The translations under genes were made by a program, and so were the position numbers. Below, piece after piece: positions 33,084-44,395 of a stretch of 64,000 bases of DNA. The stretch is from Mesaphorura yosii (Eukaryota > Arthropoda > Collembola > Poduromorpha > Tullbergiidae), in contig WIXG01000320.1 of NCBI GenBank assembly GCA_009869945.1, forward strand, positions 1 to 64,000, written 5' to 3'. The notes under the pieces are model-generated. The model saw only the letters and a program-made list of their open reading frames with translations. It did no database searches and was not told the origin of the DNA. Numbering within the stretch: the stretch's first letter is position 1; the number at the start of each line of letters is the position of its first letter.

Positions 33084-35239
33084 ATGCGGCCCAAGAAGCG
33101 CCAGTTGTCCAAAATTCTGCCTGATGCTGGTGATAATAGTGAAGATCACGTCGAAGATCAGCGTCACAGTGCCAATGCGAGCCAATTTAAGCGGTTAAAA
33201 CCCACCGAAATTCAAATGGCGATGGAGGAAGAATCATCAGAAGATCGCTGTCCAAAGTCACCGCCACCGGCTGCGGCAAGCGCAATGAAGAACGCTTTGG
33301 TAAGAAATTGACGAAAACGAAATGTATACATATACCTAATCAACGTTGACGTTTACTGATTAACTGATATAATTTCCGTTTGCAGGCGCTGACCCTGATT
33401 GCTAGAGAGTTACCAGCTGACGACCTGTCCAGGCTTCGGCGAACTTGCAAATTGTGGAACAACTTATTCATGCCCGAGCACAGACTGAAGCATCGGCCCA
33501 TCATTCTGAAGAATGAATCGACCGTCGACCCCACGATGAAGAAGAACAACAACCACGCGATGAAGAATTATACCGACACCATGCGAGCAGCTTCGAGCTC
33601 TCAAATGATTCCGTTCGGACAATACACCATCCTCGACCTAACATTTGCTCGTCATTACTCCTTTAAAGACTTCTTTTCAGTTTGCGGCCGCTCCATCAAC
33701 GTCCTGCACCTGAAGTCAGAATGGCACTCAAGGTTCTCGCTCGACCGAGCCCGTGGTGTCAATCTCGAAAAGTTGAGGCAGATTTTGTTTCTGTTGACTC
33801 CACAACTCGCTCAACTCTGCTTGTCTCTATGCTCGGACGGAGAATTACCGCCGATCTCGTACAAGCGCTTGAAGCAGCGACTGATCAACGAACTTCCGAA
33901 CCTGCGGTCACTCGAGATCAAATCCCCCAGTAGGGAATATCGCTCGTACTGGGATCTGTTGGCTGATCTTGTCAAGTGCGCTAGTGGACTGGAGCGCTTG
34001 TCAATCGTTGGTGCGGATTCCGCCCTAAGGCTCCAGGTACTTTCGGCATTGCGTGATTCGCCGTCGTCACCAACGCCACCATCCCGGTTCGACAGACTGA
34101 AGTCTCTGCGAGCAAACAGGTTCGACTCGGACGAACTTCGAGTGCTCATTGATTTGGCGCAACGGAAGAATTTCCCACTCCGCCTGGACGAGTTCACGAT
34201 TAACATTTCGTGGGGCGGTGCCGTTGTCGCAACCGCCAATCTGCTTCACGATTTCCTCGCAACACAGGCGACAACATTGAAGACGTTCAGCACGTGCGTC
34301 GATGGCTTCCTTGGCGGGTATTTTGGCAATGACGGCGAGAAATCTCTGGTGCGATTGCCCAGAATGGGTCACCTGCGCTCATTTGCAATAAGTCGAATCA
34401 CGGGATGGCCCATCCGTCAGGGTGTGGGTAGGGTGTCCGCAGCGATGGGAATGGAATTTGGAGAGGGCTCATTGGTCAAGAACTTTCCCGCACTGACTCG
34501 ACTCGCCTGCAGCCTGAGTTACGAACAAGAATACGGGGATTACGATGACGACTCCTACGACGCCGACGCCATGGCCATCGCCGACGTGGCTTGGAGAAAT
34601 GATCCACGCATAAGAGACGATCTGGCCCACGATGGAGTCACTGAACTCCAGCTCAAGCTTGAGCACGTATGGGACAGGGAGGCTTTGCTCCTGTTCTCGG
34701 ACTTCTGGCCAGCGTTAACTCGTCTGGACTTGGAGCTGGCCTTCAGCTGCTTCCAACTGCTGCCCTCGCTTTGGAGCGCATGGCCCAATCTGGTCTTGCT
34801 TGACGTGACCCTTCGCCGAAGGATCCGGATCCATTCCGACGAAGAACAACCACAACTGGACGAGTTGCTCTCCGGAATACCAACCGAGAGCTTCGAAGCA
34901 CTGCTAGCTGAACTTGCAAAACTGGAATCCGAGATGGCCCTTGACCTTGACTCCATTCGTGTTCTGCTTCCCAATTACAAAACCATGGCGGGGATCAGCG
35001 ATCTGAAGCAGCTGCAAGAAATTAGGCTGAATGTTGGAAATTATGCGTGCACCCTCACCGACGTCGGAGGCTACTTTGGGCTTGCGATGGCCAGCGTCCA
35101 CATGCAGCGCCTGACCCTCGTGCCACGCCGAGCTGGGACGGCCGGGGTGACCCGCCCTGGCCTTGAAAATTTGATGTCAACGGAGTGCAAGAAGCTGATT
35201 CGAAGCGCGTTTGGGCCGAATGCGGTGGTCAACATATGA
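33084..35239 (+). CDS. F-box/leucine-rich-like protein, intact family member (copy E), 2 exons
   Basis: Exon 1 (33084-33299) has 72 codons: a charged N-terminus with a basic patch (MRPKKRQLSK), ending MKNAL. Exon 2 (33386-35239, after tttgcag) adds 617 codons, for 689 residues. Exon 2 opens with an F-box-like helix pair (LIARELPADDLSRLRRTCKL, WNNLFMPEH). A long alpha/beta stretch follows with leucine-rich-like units, for example LRQILFLLTPQLAQLCLSLC, LPNLRSLEIKS, FWPALTRLDLELAF and LWSAWPNLVLLDVTL, and the end is FGPNAVVNI. F-box proteins usually recruit substrates to SCF ubiquitin ligases; that is inference, as the F-box is divergent. This is the only full-length open copy among at least eight loci here and serves as their reference. 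Start chosen at Met 33084; an upstream in-frame codon is also possible. Confidence 0.75.
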
Positions 35240-35292
35240 AAGCTTGTGTGTATTGTGTTTTGTTTTGTGTACCTTTTGCTAAGTACTAACTT

Positions 35293-36021
35293 TTGTTTCT
35301 AATAAACTTTGTAACTGTTGTACTAAAATTTGCCAACTCTTGCGAGTTCCCTTGTCTTTCTTTGTTCATGAGCCTTCTGTTCTCCCTCACTGAGACGAAT
35401 CGATCGAGATCTCCCGAAGGGGACATCTCCGGGCATCTGCTGGCTGAAATGGTGCACGCGAATGTCACTAAATTGAAGCTGTACTTACTTCTCGACTGCT
35501 GCTCGACTCAGCATCCACTGCCAGGAAAGAAGGTCGTACCCAACAGGCCGATTTTGTCATCCCTGTTGATCGCGTGGCCCGAAATCACTGCCCTGCATAA
35601 TAAGCTCGGAACTTTAGCTCCGGACGGCAAATCATGCATCCCGGTGGACCTCGGCAAAATTTTCGCAGGAGTCCACGACTCCAACTCGAGGCGACCCGAA
35701 AACCTAAAACGCAAACTGCTGAGAACCCCGCGACCCTTGACACCGGACGCCTTACGCACAATGCTGGTCAAGTACAAGCCCAAACCAAGTGACCTGCGCC
35801 AGCTGAATGATTTTGTTCTGGATCTGGACCATCGCTGGAGTGAATACATCATCACCGATGCAGGCGTCTACTTTGGTCTGGGAATGGCTGGCTCCAAAAA
35901 TTTCATGCAGCGCATTTGGCTGGAAAAGCAACCGTGTGAACGGCGACGGAATATAGGCAGACTGTCGCGAATATTTGAAGAACGCGTGCTCTCCGGATGC
36001 CGTCATCCGCCTGTAATTTGA
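35293..36021 (+). pseudogene. C-terminal F-box/leucine-rich-like duplicate (copy F)
   Basis: A 242-codon open frame 54 bases after the intact copy matches only its C-terminal third. MVHANVTKLKLYLLLD corresponds to DGVTELQLKLEHV, LSSLLIAWPEITALHNKL to the LWSAWPNL unit, and PSDLRQLNDFVLDLDH with GVYFGLGMAGSKNFMQRIWL to ISDLKQLQEIRLNV...GGYFGLAMASVHMQRLTL. The family end (FGPNAVVNI) is not kept. No F-box-like start lies between it and the intact gene, so this is a tandem partial duplication. It is open throughout, and might be expressed or might be young debris. Confidence 0.6.
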
Positions 36022-37526
36022 CAATTGTACGCGATGACATTCTAATTAAGTAAGCAGCCAAGTTATTTAATTGGCCATTCACTATCTTCTTCAAGTAATT
36101 ATTGCTCTCAAGCTTATACGGTTCATTCGAGTTTTTTTATAATTGTAATGGTAATTTAGCATTAATTAATAAGAAAACTGGCACAATAAATTCGAATTCG
36201 GTTCGGTACATCAAAAAACGGGTCACCCTAAAAAAAAAAGATTTTGCTCAGCCGATTGAATTTTTAAGACTCCAACGAAGGAAACTTTGAAAATCAGGCT
36301 GCTCAAGATTATGCGCAATCAATTGCAAAGAGTGTAGGTTTTGAAATATAAATCTAGTGATTAACTAAGGAAGACTCCTGCTTGTTTCGTTTGAAGTGCA
36401 GGTTTGCGTGGAAGTCACAAGAGCAAACAGCATACTTTTGCACGCGTTTTTTTCGATTCGTGAGAAACACGAACGTATTTTTCAGTGTTGTTTTCCCGAA
36501 ACTTAATGGAAAAGCACCAGGGCCAGTCAAAGCAATTTCTTCCAAGAAATCTGTCAATGCATTGACAGTGGCACTGGCCACATGTGCCACCGGTTCCGTG
36601 TCTCATCATTAATTTAATCACACCTTACGTTGAGTTGAATCAGAACGAAATTTAATGACATTTGGCTGAGTCGAGTCTGAGTTTGATTGACGGGCCACTT
36701 CAATCATGCTTTGTTTACAGGAATTAATGATTATTGAGGATACAGCGTGAGCGTGAGGTTGGCTTGAGCTGCCTGAGAATATTAACAATCTACATGTAAT
36801 TTTCTACCAGTCATTAAGAGCAACAAGATTTTGTAACGTAGCGTACAAAAGGGAAATGCAAAAAACGGCCTGGCCAGGCTATGCCGGTGCAAAAAACAGC
36901 GGCAATGGCAGTACGACTTTTTCCAGGTTTGTGATCCAAAAATTGTGGTTTATTGACTTGTGGATTGCGACAGAGGTACAAGAGCAAAGTCAGCGCAGCA
37001 CGTGTGTGCCAGCCGTGAGAATTCTTTTTTCACGTCTTTCTTGGATACGGTAATCACGCGCTGACAAATAGGCAGCAGACGTGTTATTTGGTGAGAACTT
37101 TCGCACGAGGTTCTGAATTAGCCGAAGCCTGTTTGCGGTTGCCTGTGACAAGCTGGCGTTGAATTTGCACCAACGAGAATCACTCGTAAAACAACTCTAG
37201 TAAACCATAAACTAATTAGACTGTAATTGGGCATGCCACGAATGCATGCATGCCTGCTCGAGCTCGCTCGCTCGCTGCTGCACGGATTGCATGCATGATT
37301 TGGGCCGGTCGCGGCCCAACTGCAGGTTTTTCCTAACTTCCTGGTAATGAGGCCAAAAAAGCCTGCAGTACAGTAATCCCTTCCCATCGCTTAATTGATT
37401 AGGCTTCGGGCTTACTTCGGCTGGCAAGTTGAGGCTACGGCTGGATTGCTGTTTCTGGAACCTGCTTCATGAATTTTATGCCAAACTGATGATTAGGCAA
37501 CGAATATCTTGGTAACTATGAGAAGC
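36022..37526. other. Intergenic, no gene seen
   Basis: About 1.5 kb without a recognised gene. Cysteine-rich minus-strand frame at 36415-36621 is judged chance. A GCATGCATGC-rich, partly palindromic stretch lies at about 37242-37295. Confidence 0.4.
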
Positions 37527-37533
37527 TATAAAT
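37527..37533 (+). promoter_or_regulatory. TATA box of the monooxygenase gene
   Basis: TATAAAT about 109 bases before the start codon at 37636; a conventional position for a 5' leader of about 80 bases. Confidence 0.45.
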
Positions 37534-37635
37534 TGTGTGTAAATTGTCGCACTCTGACGTCTGTGACTGGTTGAAGGCATGTGAGTTCACGCGTCAGCGT
37601 CGCCAGTGTCACCTTACACCCGAAGATCCGAAATC

Positions 37636-39578
37636 ATGCTACCGAGCCTGAAAAATGGGTTGCCTCTTTACTTGGGCCCAGATGGATCCACGCCGCGCGT
37701 CTGTATCGTTGGTGCAGGACTCTCGGGCCTCTGTGCAGCCATCCAACTCAAACGGCAGCTGGGCAATTGCAATTTCGTGCTTTTCGAGAAGAAGCACGAC
37801 GTCGGTGGCGTTTGGCTTGTCAACACGTACCCCGGCTGCCAGGTGGACATCCCCGCCTACCTTTACAGCTTCTCCTTCGCCCAGAACCCGGCCTGGTCCA
37901 AAATGTGCCCGGACCGGGACGAAATGTGGGCGTACATTAAAGACACAGCGCAGAAGTACGGAATCTACGACCACACACAGTTTGGAACTACCGTGCACTC
38001 GATGTGCTGGAACGAAGGCAGCAAGACGTGGTTTGTGACGACGAAGGACATCAGCACAAAGGATGAATGCGTGCACGAGTTTAACATCGTGTAAGTGAAA
38101 AAACGTGCCGTATTTCTTTGATTTTTGCTGAATTTCGTTTGTGTTCCCTTTCAGAATTCTTGGCACTGGCCCTCTCAGTATTCCAAACAAACCCCCCGAG
38201 TTTGAGCCCTTCTCTGGCCCGAAAATGCACTCGGCCGAATGGGACGGTAGCATCCCGCTTGAGAATCAGGTCGTTGGGGTGGTCGGGACGGGCTCGTCGG
38301 CCGTGCAGATCATCCCCAGCATAGCGCCAAAGGTAAAGAAGTTGGTTGTCTACATGCGAGAGCCCAACTACGTCATGCCGAAGCCGCAGATACCGATTTG
38401 GTGGCTGGCACCCTTCCTCACACTTCTCCCGTGCCTGCTTTGGGTTGCCCGGGCGTTTAGCTTCTTCGTCCTCGACTACCTTTTCACGGGAGTCTACAGA
38501 GCCAGAAGCTTCAAAAGCAAAATAGGTGGGCAATTAGCAATTAATTAACACACTAAGAACGACTTTTCTTGAAAGGGCAGTCACAGGAAAATTTCACCTG
38601 CATTCGCAGGCCGCGTCATAGCACGTTTCAATATTTGGCGGGGCGTCAAGGGCAAAAACTTGAGAGAAAAGCTGACACCAAGGTACGAGCCAGGCTACAA
38701 AGTTCCTGCTTTCGCATACAACAATTATTATCAATCCTACAACCGGCCCAATGTGGAGCTCAACGGGAGTCGTGTCACAAAGATAGAAGGACAAAACGTC
38801 GTGACGGAGGACGGCCGAGTTGATCGACTGGACGTGAGTTCACGAAACTTACCTTCTTGGGGGCGAGAGCTGGCGCTCTAATTTTAATGCTGCTGTTCTA
38901 TTTTCTGTGAAAAGGTCCTGATTTTGTGCACCGGATTCAGACTTCAGGATTACTTCGCTCCAATGCGCGTGTTTGGGACGAGCGGAGTCGATCTCCTGAA
39001 ATTGTGGAAGAAGAGCGGTGCGGACACGTTTTACGGAGTCACTTGTGCCGAGGCTCCGAACCTTTTCTTCATTGTCGGGCCGAATGGGGTACGTTTTCAA
39101 TTAAAGCTGTACTAATCCACGGTCATCAAATTACTGGTCCCATAACGAAAATTTGAAAATTCCGCCACCTATACAGATCTCAAGCCACGGCAGCACGCTG
39201 TTTATGATTGAATGCCAAGTCACGGTGGTCATCAACGCCCTTCGAGAACTCACGAAACGGGGAGCGGCCAGCATTCGTGTTCGGCCCTCTGCCCAAGCCG
39301 AGAGCATGCTCGAGATTCGGGAGGCCGAGCAGACGAGGGTGTACATGCAGGCTCGGCCACCCGGCGTGAGCCCGACCTGGCTGCTGACCGAAAATGGGCA
39401 TTCAACTGTATGGGCCAAGTCGAGCCTGTGCTATTGGCGGAGAACGAGAAGGTTGGATCCCACGAAATTTGAATTCTCAAGTAGAATGGTTGAACTTCCG
39501 ATGGTCATCACTGGCGAGAAGGCGGAAAAGTATCGAAGACTTGAGGATATTATGATAGATACAAACTACAATGTGTAG
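37636..39578 (+). CDS. Baeyer-Villiger/FMO-type flavin monooxygenase, 5 exons
   Basis: The exons are 37636-38090, 38155-38525, 38610-38833, 38915-39088 and 39177-39578; all introns (64-88 bases) are GT/AG and in phase, giving 541 residues. Residues 22-31 are the FAD-binding VCIVGAGLSG. Residues 171-181 read FSGPKMHSAEW, the FxGxxxHxxxW fingerprint of Baeyer-Villiger monooxygenases. Residues 196-201 (GTGSSA) form the NADPH-binding turn. VLILCTGF and GPNG followed by SSHGSTLFMIE are the conserved later blocks. A hydrophobic stretch (PFLTLLPCLLWVARAFSFFV) may anchor it to membrane. Such enzymes insert oxygen into ketones, often in xenobiotic or steroid metabolism. The family is mainly bacterial and fungal, so ancient transfer is possible, but the five-exon structure shows a settled animal gene. 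Confidence 0.85.
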
Positions 39579-40590
39579 TAGAGTTAGATTTAAGTGTGTT
39601 AATTAAAGAAAATGAGTATTTGTTCGAGTTGTCGTTCTTTCATTCGTACTTAACTTTAGAAAGGCTATTGAGAGTGTGGCCAAACGCGACCGCCGCCGCA
39701 GTGCTTTCGAACTTCCCTTTCTCGTTCTTCGTACATTAATCTTTATTTGAGAATACAACATTCAAAGGAGTGTGCATTAAGGGGTCACTTTGGGCCACAA
39801 TTTTTTTCGACTTTTTGGTTAGATTTAGTCGTATTGATGAGAGATTAATCAAAATTGGGCTTAGAGGAGCCCATTTCTGGTGACTTTGGGCCGGTCCAAA
39901 GCTGGACCCGATTTTTTCGAATTTTTTGTACGAGGTCATGGAGGGCTATGGGGTACCTAATTTTGTAGTCCTTATATCCTGGAATATATCCATGAAAAAG
40001 TGGAGGTCTAATTCGGTTCCAGTGGCGAGAAAATCTGGATCAAAATCAGGGGTCTCGAATATTGATGAGCCATAGCTATTTGTTGCATGCGAATTTCGAG
40101 TCCATATCAAGTGGAATTTCTTTATATTACAGATATGCACATTTCATATCGGCTTGGTTGGTAAACACGGCGAGGTGTAGAAGTTCGATTTTTGGGATGG
40201 TGACTTTGAATGACTATATTTGCGGGATAGGTCGCGCTTCACATTCGGGCCAAAACGCCATTTTATTATCAGACTACTCCCAGGTACAAAGGAAAGCAAG
40301 CAGAATACTATTTCAAGTCATATTGATACATGGGTACTGATGTTCGAAGGTATGATCATGAAATGCATTAAGTGATCATTATGTTTATTAAATCAAAATG
40401 CAGCATGTTATCATAAACTCGAGCTAGGTTAGCTTTGATGCAGCCATTTCGACGGCTGAGCAAGAACTGAAAGAACACAGTTAAGTTCATATCAGATTCC
40501 TGCATTCGTGATAATAAAAACACGATTTGCTTACCATGATCGCTTAATGCAGTATGGAAATTATGTTGCATGATCATAAAATTTTCATGA
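39579..40590. other. Intergenic with a repeated TTTGGGCC motif
   Basis: Two similar units, GTCACTTTGGGCC (39784) and GTGACTTTGGGCC (39880), are each followed by T-rich sequence beginning AATTTTTTT or GATTTTTT. No gene seen. Confidence 0.35.
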
Positions 40591-40974
40591 TCACACACTG
40601 CTTGTACGAAACTGTACATGATCACTTACGACATCAGTACCGCTCCTCCACTCCTTGTGCCTCGTCACGATGTGGTTCTCCAAATCGCCTTTGTTGTAGA
40701 GCTGATTGTCACAGACGAGGCATTTGTAGGGATATTTCCTTGCATGACATGAAATTTTGCACAGAATCAATCCACCAATGTTTCTTGGAAGTACCTCAGT
40801 GGGCCGTGCTCTGGGAGTTACAGCTAACACGCCTGACCCTGTCACCGCTTCGGGATTTGCTACCAGTACTGCTGAGAGTGTCAGGATTTGAATATTAATA
40901 GAACCCAAATAGCGAATTGAATGAAACTTTGCCAGCATAAAGGAAATATAATCTGCTGCTTCCTGAGATGACAA
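40591..40974 (-). CDS. ORF with one C2H2 zinc finger
   Basis: A 127-codon frame containing one C2H2 finger: YKCLVCDNQLYNKGDLENH then HIVTRH, that is C-X2-C-X12-H-X4-H. The N-terminal 80 residues show no other known domain. The frame starts inside an acceptor-like stretch (tcatctcag), so it may be an internal exon. The plausible upstream frame at 41022-41291 ends at a donor (GTAGGT) of the wrong phase, so I could not join them. It could be a small single-finger protein, an exon of a larger one, or a fragment. The finger itself is convincing; the gene model is not. Confidence 0.45.
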   Translation of the reverse strand: MSSQEAADYISFMLAKFHSIRYLGSINIQILTLSAVLVANPEAVTGSGVLAVTPRARPTEVLPRNIGGLILCKISCHARKYPYKCLVCDNQLYNKGDLENHIVTRHKEWRSGTDVVSDHVQFRTSSV

Positions 40975-41346
40975 GAGCTCGGTCGGTTGAGTGGTTATCG
41001 CGATACAAGCAAAAGTGTTACCTACCTTATAGCTGCTGGACTCACTGTATGTAAATTAGAACAATGAGTCGGTCGATCAATGATCGATTTTTTGGATCCA
41101 TCGCTCTGGATAGCTAGCGATGACAAACTTAGACTGGACTGGACTGGACTGGTATCTCGGATCGGTGGCTTGAGGACTGAAGGTCGTGCAATTTTCGTAT
41201 CTGAACAGCGACGAGGGTACTCCTTGATAAGATAAAGTGGCATGATGCAATATACCAGGCGCGTTGCTGTAGATTGCGAAATAGTCTCCATTGCATTATT
41301 ATATTTTTGCCTTCAGTTCAGTTCAAATTTCTCCTGAAGCACAAAA
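40975..41346. other. Short intergenic stretch with a GACTG tandem repeat
   Basis: Four units of GACTG occur around 41132-41152. A minus-strand 89-codon Ser/Thr-rich frame here has no motif. Confidence 0.35.
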
Positions 41347-42039
41347 ATGGCCTACTCGAACGAGCTCATGCAGAAATTTGTGGCCCGCCGGCGGAACTAT
41401 CCATATTTCAATATTCCACCGGTCATCAGCATAGAAAATGGACGCGTGGACATTAACCCCAAGGCATTGCTCTTTAGCATCGAGGCTTTCAATTCAGTAT
41501 CAAGAACAACAGAAGGTGAAAACGCACCCATCTACAAAGCTGTGACACGCACTGCCAAATTGCAGGCTACCAGTTGGGGAGATTGGGGGTTGAGCGTGTA
41601 CGCAGTCAAGACGAGTTATTTCGCGAATCGGGAAGAATTCAATCAATTTATCAAGCATCAATACTTTGAACAAGAGCCACAACCGATGCAGACTGTGATT
41701 GCATTGCGAGATGCGTTTCGTCAAACGGGAGTCGAGATTACGGTCGATTATCAGCATCTCATGGAATCTGGTGATAAGGAGATGCGGATCCGGATTCAGG
41801 AATTCTTGTGGATGAATCCCGGCCCCTACGGAGAACGGAGATTGCAGGACAGGTTGCTAAACGCCACATTTGGCCAATTGTTCGGGGCCTCGACCATCAC
41901 GGATCTTCACGACGAGGAGACGGGTGCAAAACAATTTGCACTTTCTGATTTCCAAGTTTGCTATCAAGATGGGAATGAAAGAAGAGCAGCGGCAAGGCAT
42001 GGCGAATTTTATCTATTTTTCCGATTCGGAACTTCATGA
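41347..42039 (+). CDS. Orphan 230-residue protein, single exon
   Basis: A clean 230-codon frame with codon use and amino-acid balance like a real protein. There is no signal peptide, membrane segment or low-complexity run. Aromatic residues are common and the probable fold is mixed alpha/beta: phrases include TSWGDWGLSVYAVKTSYF, MQTVIALRDAFRQTGVEI, MRIRIQEFLWMNPGPYGERR and, at the end, HGEFYLFFRFGTS. I recognise no family. The start codon lies soon after a pyrimidine-rich run (tttctcctgaag), so an upstream non-coding exon is possible. It lies alone between the zinc-finger ORF and a receptor gene. Could be an orphan cytoplasmic protein or an old domesticated element gene. Confidence 0.6.
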   Translation: MAYSNELMQKFVARRRNYPYFNIPPVISIENGRVDINPKALLFSIEAFNSVSRTTEGENAPIYKAVTRTAKLQATSWGDWGLSVYAVKTSYFANREEFNQFIKHQYFEQEPQPMQTVIALRDAFRQTGVEITVDYQHLMESGDKEMRIRIQEFLWMNPGPYGERRLQDRLLNATFGQLFGASTITDLHDEETGAKQFALSDFQVCYQDGNERRAAARHGEFYLFFRFGTS

Positions 42040-42492
42040 TTTTATTTCATTGTTTGCACGTGTCACCGTTTTTTAAGTACTATTGAAAATAATTAAAGTG
42101 GAATTTTTTAATCGCTGTCGTCGCGTTTGACATCAATCCGTCGAATTTGAATTCTGTCAATGACAATGATGATATGATAATGAGCGTGGAAAATTGGACC
42201 CATTATCAGGTCAGCATTTAAGTGGAAATTTGGCATTTGTGCGAATATTTTTGCGACATTTGATTGTCAAAGCTGTCTGGACTGAAATTATTTCTGTCAC
42301 CTTCCACAATAATTAAGATGCTTAATTTGTGAAATTACTCGTTTAAGAAATAAACAGTGGAAAATTACAACCAATTCGACCGGGTAAATTATCCAATTTT
42401 ATTATCACCAATGAGATGATTAACGGGCAGGGACCGAAATTCTGGGCAAATCAGCAGTAGTTTGCGGCTGCTCCGGTCGGAAACAAGCCAAG
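42040..42492. other. Intergenic, no gene seen
   Basis: AT-rich 5' flank of the receptor gene to the right. Confidence 0.35.
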
Positions 42493-43617
42493 ATGCTTTC
42501 TCCACAAGAATTGATCATCGTCTGCCACTACGTCCGCTTCGCGGGCAAGTACCTGCCCATGGGGCTGGAATTTGACGAGAAAACCCGGCGCCTTCGAGTC
42601 CGGGCAGGACTCTGGGCCGAAGCGGCTTACTTCGGATATCTGGGGCTCGCAACCTACACCACAGCGTACGCCCTGCGTCGAGTACAGATTCTTACAGCTG
42701 ACTCCGACTTCCGAATCGAGTTGCTGGTCCTGTACTTGATCGTGCTTGCGACCCTCATCCCTTGCTTTCTGGCCCAGTGCGTGTTTGCTATCTGGAGATC
42801 AGAACTGGTGTCACTTTTCAATCTTCTCGTCGAACAGAACCAGAAATCAGGGGAAGGTTCGGGAGGAGCACCTGCAGGAGGGTCTCGTGAGAAACTACTC
42901 GGCTACGCCCACAGGGGATTCACGCTCATGGCATTCTGCGGCTGCATCCCTTCCTTCTGCGTAATTGAATTCCTGTACGCATGGACCACCCCTGATCATG
43001 GAGGAGGCCCTCTGCTCGCCATTCTGAATGCCATGGCAACATTTGTCCACCTCTGCTGCTGCTACATGATTGGCGGTCACTTGCAGATCCTTCCCTTTAC
43101 CTTCTTCGCCCTCGTCAGTGACACCCTTCAACTACAGTGCGATTGGAGCCGTGGACAAACGAGTGTGACCAACTTTCGCTCGCTCTGCATCATCTCGACT
43201 ATCTTCAACCGCTCCTACTGTCTCGTGGTGGTCCCTATCGTCAAGTTTGTGGTCAGCTTCATGGTCATGGCATGCATCGTCGGAGCAATTCGACTACCGA
43301 GCGGAGACATCACAAGCGCGCTCCTCAGCATCGGAATCCTGGCACTTGGCCTCTACTACGCGATCGCTCTCGTGATGGCAGCGAATGTGACCAGCAGCCT
43401 CTGGGCAAAATCTAGCGCCCAAATCTGGAATCTGCGACACCGCCCGGGGTGCCAAGTGACACCAGAATGTTCAAAGTATGTGGGGCTGGTGGCGGAGTCA
43501 ATGGTCCCGATTCGGTTTGGAGTGGGAGGGCTTTACCATATGGAGAGGGAGGCGAAGATGACCTTCCTCCATTTCTTGCTTCATGGCACCCTCACAATGC
43601 TCATCGCATTCCATTAA
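42493..43617 (+). CDS. Gustatory-receptor-like 7TM chemoreceptor, single exon
   Basis: A 374-residue frame, intronless. Seven or so hydrophobic segments are visible (for example AAYFGYLGLATYTTAYAL, LLVLYLIVLATLIPCFLAQC, FVVSFMVMACIVGAI, LSIGILALGLYYAIALVMAA). Between helices 6 and 7 is a charged loop, and at the end MVPIRFGVGGLYHMER then MTFLHFLLHGTLTMLIAFH. The PIRFGxGGLYxxxR block before the last helix and the FLxxxLxxxTMLI helix follow the insect GR/OR plan, though the TYhhhhhQF motif is absent. It likely acts as a sensory ligand-gated cation channel. The lack of introns contrasts with the receptors at 3-7 kb and 22-25 kb and points to a different subfamily. Confidence 0.7.
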   Translation: MLSPQELIIVCHYVRFAGKYLPMGLEFDEKTRRLRVRAGLWAEAAYFGYLGLATYTTAYALRRVQILTADSDFRIELLVLYLIVLATLIPCFLAQCVFAIWRSELVSLFNLLVEQNQKSGEGSGGAPAGGSREKLLGYAHRGFTLMAFCGCIPSFCVIEFLYAWTTPDHGGGPLLAILNAMATFVHLCCCYMIGGHLQILPFTFFALVSDTLQLQCDWSRGQTSVTNFRSLCIISTIFNRSYCLVVVPIVKFVVSFMVMACIVGAIRLPSGDITSALLSIGILALGLYYAIALVMAANVTSSLWAKSSAQIWNLRHRPGCQVTPECSKYVGLVAESMVPIRFGVGGLYHMEREAKMTFLHFLLHGTLTMLIAFH

Positions 43618-43689
43618 TTCGTCATCAATTTCGCACGATACACGCACTTCAGAACACGACTCTTGCTCCTCGACCTTGAGCTTGCATAT

Positions 43690-43935
43690 TTACGCAGAAG
43701 AAATGCTTACCGTCAAAGGCCAGCATCTCTTACGCGTAAGTTGGTGGTTGAGGTTGAAATTCACAATACTCCTTAGCCCAGTGATCTTGATGCATTGGAG
43801 TGTGGGGCTGGCTGCTATGAAGCCCCCAATAACTGTGAGGCGGTGATTGCTCCTTATCCAGCCGAGGTGCAGCGTGAACTTAGGCAGACGTTTCAGATCC
43901 GCAATCCCCGCCCCCCTCTTGTATCGATCCGCCAA
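43690..43935 (-). pseudogene. F-box/leucine-rich-like fragment (copy G)
   Basis: An 81-codon minus-strand frame has GIADLKRLPKFTLHLG and IAASPTLQCIKITGL, matching the GIADLKCLCKFELYLG and VAASRTLQFVTIIG of copy H (44396-45389) and the ISDLKQLQEIRLNV region of the intact copy. Only this C-terminal unit survives, on the opposite strand to copy H 700 bases away. Confidence 0.55.
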
Positions 43936-44395
43936 CGTGTTGCTTGATCATGTAACACGCTTTGAATTTTGTTTAGATCAAGCCCAACTCAAAGTCATTG
44001 TCCGATAGGAAGGCAAAAGAGCAACAAAGAGATAGAACTAGAGTGAGGAAGAGAGAAGGGAGTCGGTCAGTTAGTCGTTGGCTGTAGTCATAGTCAGGAT
44101 CTGAGTCATAGTCCGTTGTAAAAATAAATTAGTCGTCGAGTCAAGCGTCTTCTAACAGTCGAAGTCGAGTCAAAAGTCAAATAAAAGTCGGATCTTTAAT
44201 TTAATTGCAATTGCCCGTGCCCGTGTAGTTGTCTGCGTCCATTTATTATCTTTGCCGTCATCCGTCATTCGCGTCCAGAGTCCGGTAAGCATCCGTCGCC
44301 CATTGTCCTCGCGAAGCCGCACAGCACACATTCATTTCATACAACGTAGCGTCGGCGACGTGACGAACCTCACCTTTCATTGGACAGGTACTGAT
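43936..44395. other. Intergenic, AGTC-rich
   Basis: From about 44050 to 44190 the motif AGTC recurs many times (AGTCGGTCAGTTAGTCG and similar), like the TAGTC-rich stretch near 15.6 kb. A cattggacag at 44380-44389 could be a splice acceptor for copy H. Confidence 0.35.

Noticed and set aside
36415-36621. Cysteine-rich minus-strand frame (CGQCHCQCIDRFLGRNC) as an EGF-like exon.
   Set aside because: Cysteine spacing does not fit EGF or another known module, no splice sites frame it, and neighbours are non-coding.
37242-37295. GCATGCATGC-rich palindromic stretch as a functional site.
   Set aside because: Simple alternating sequence with no conserved partner or adjacent gene feature.
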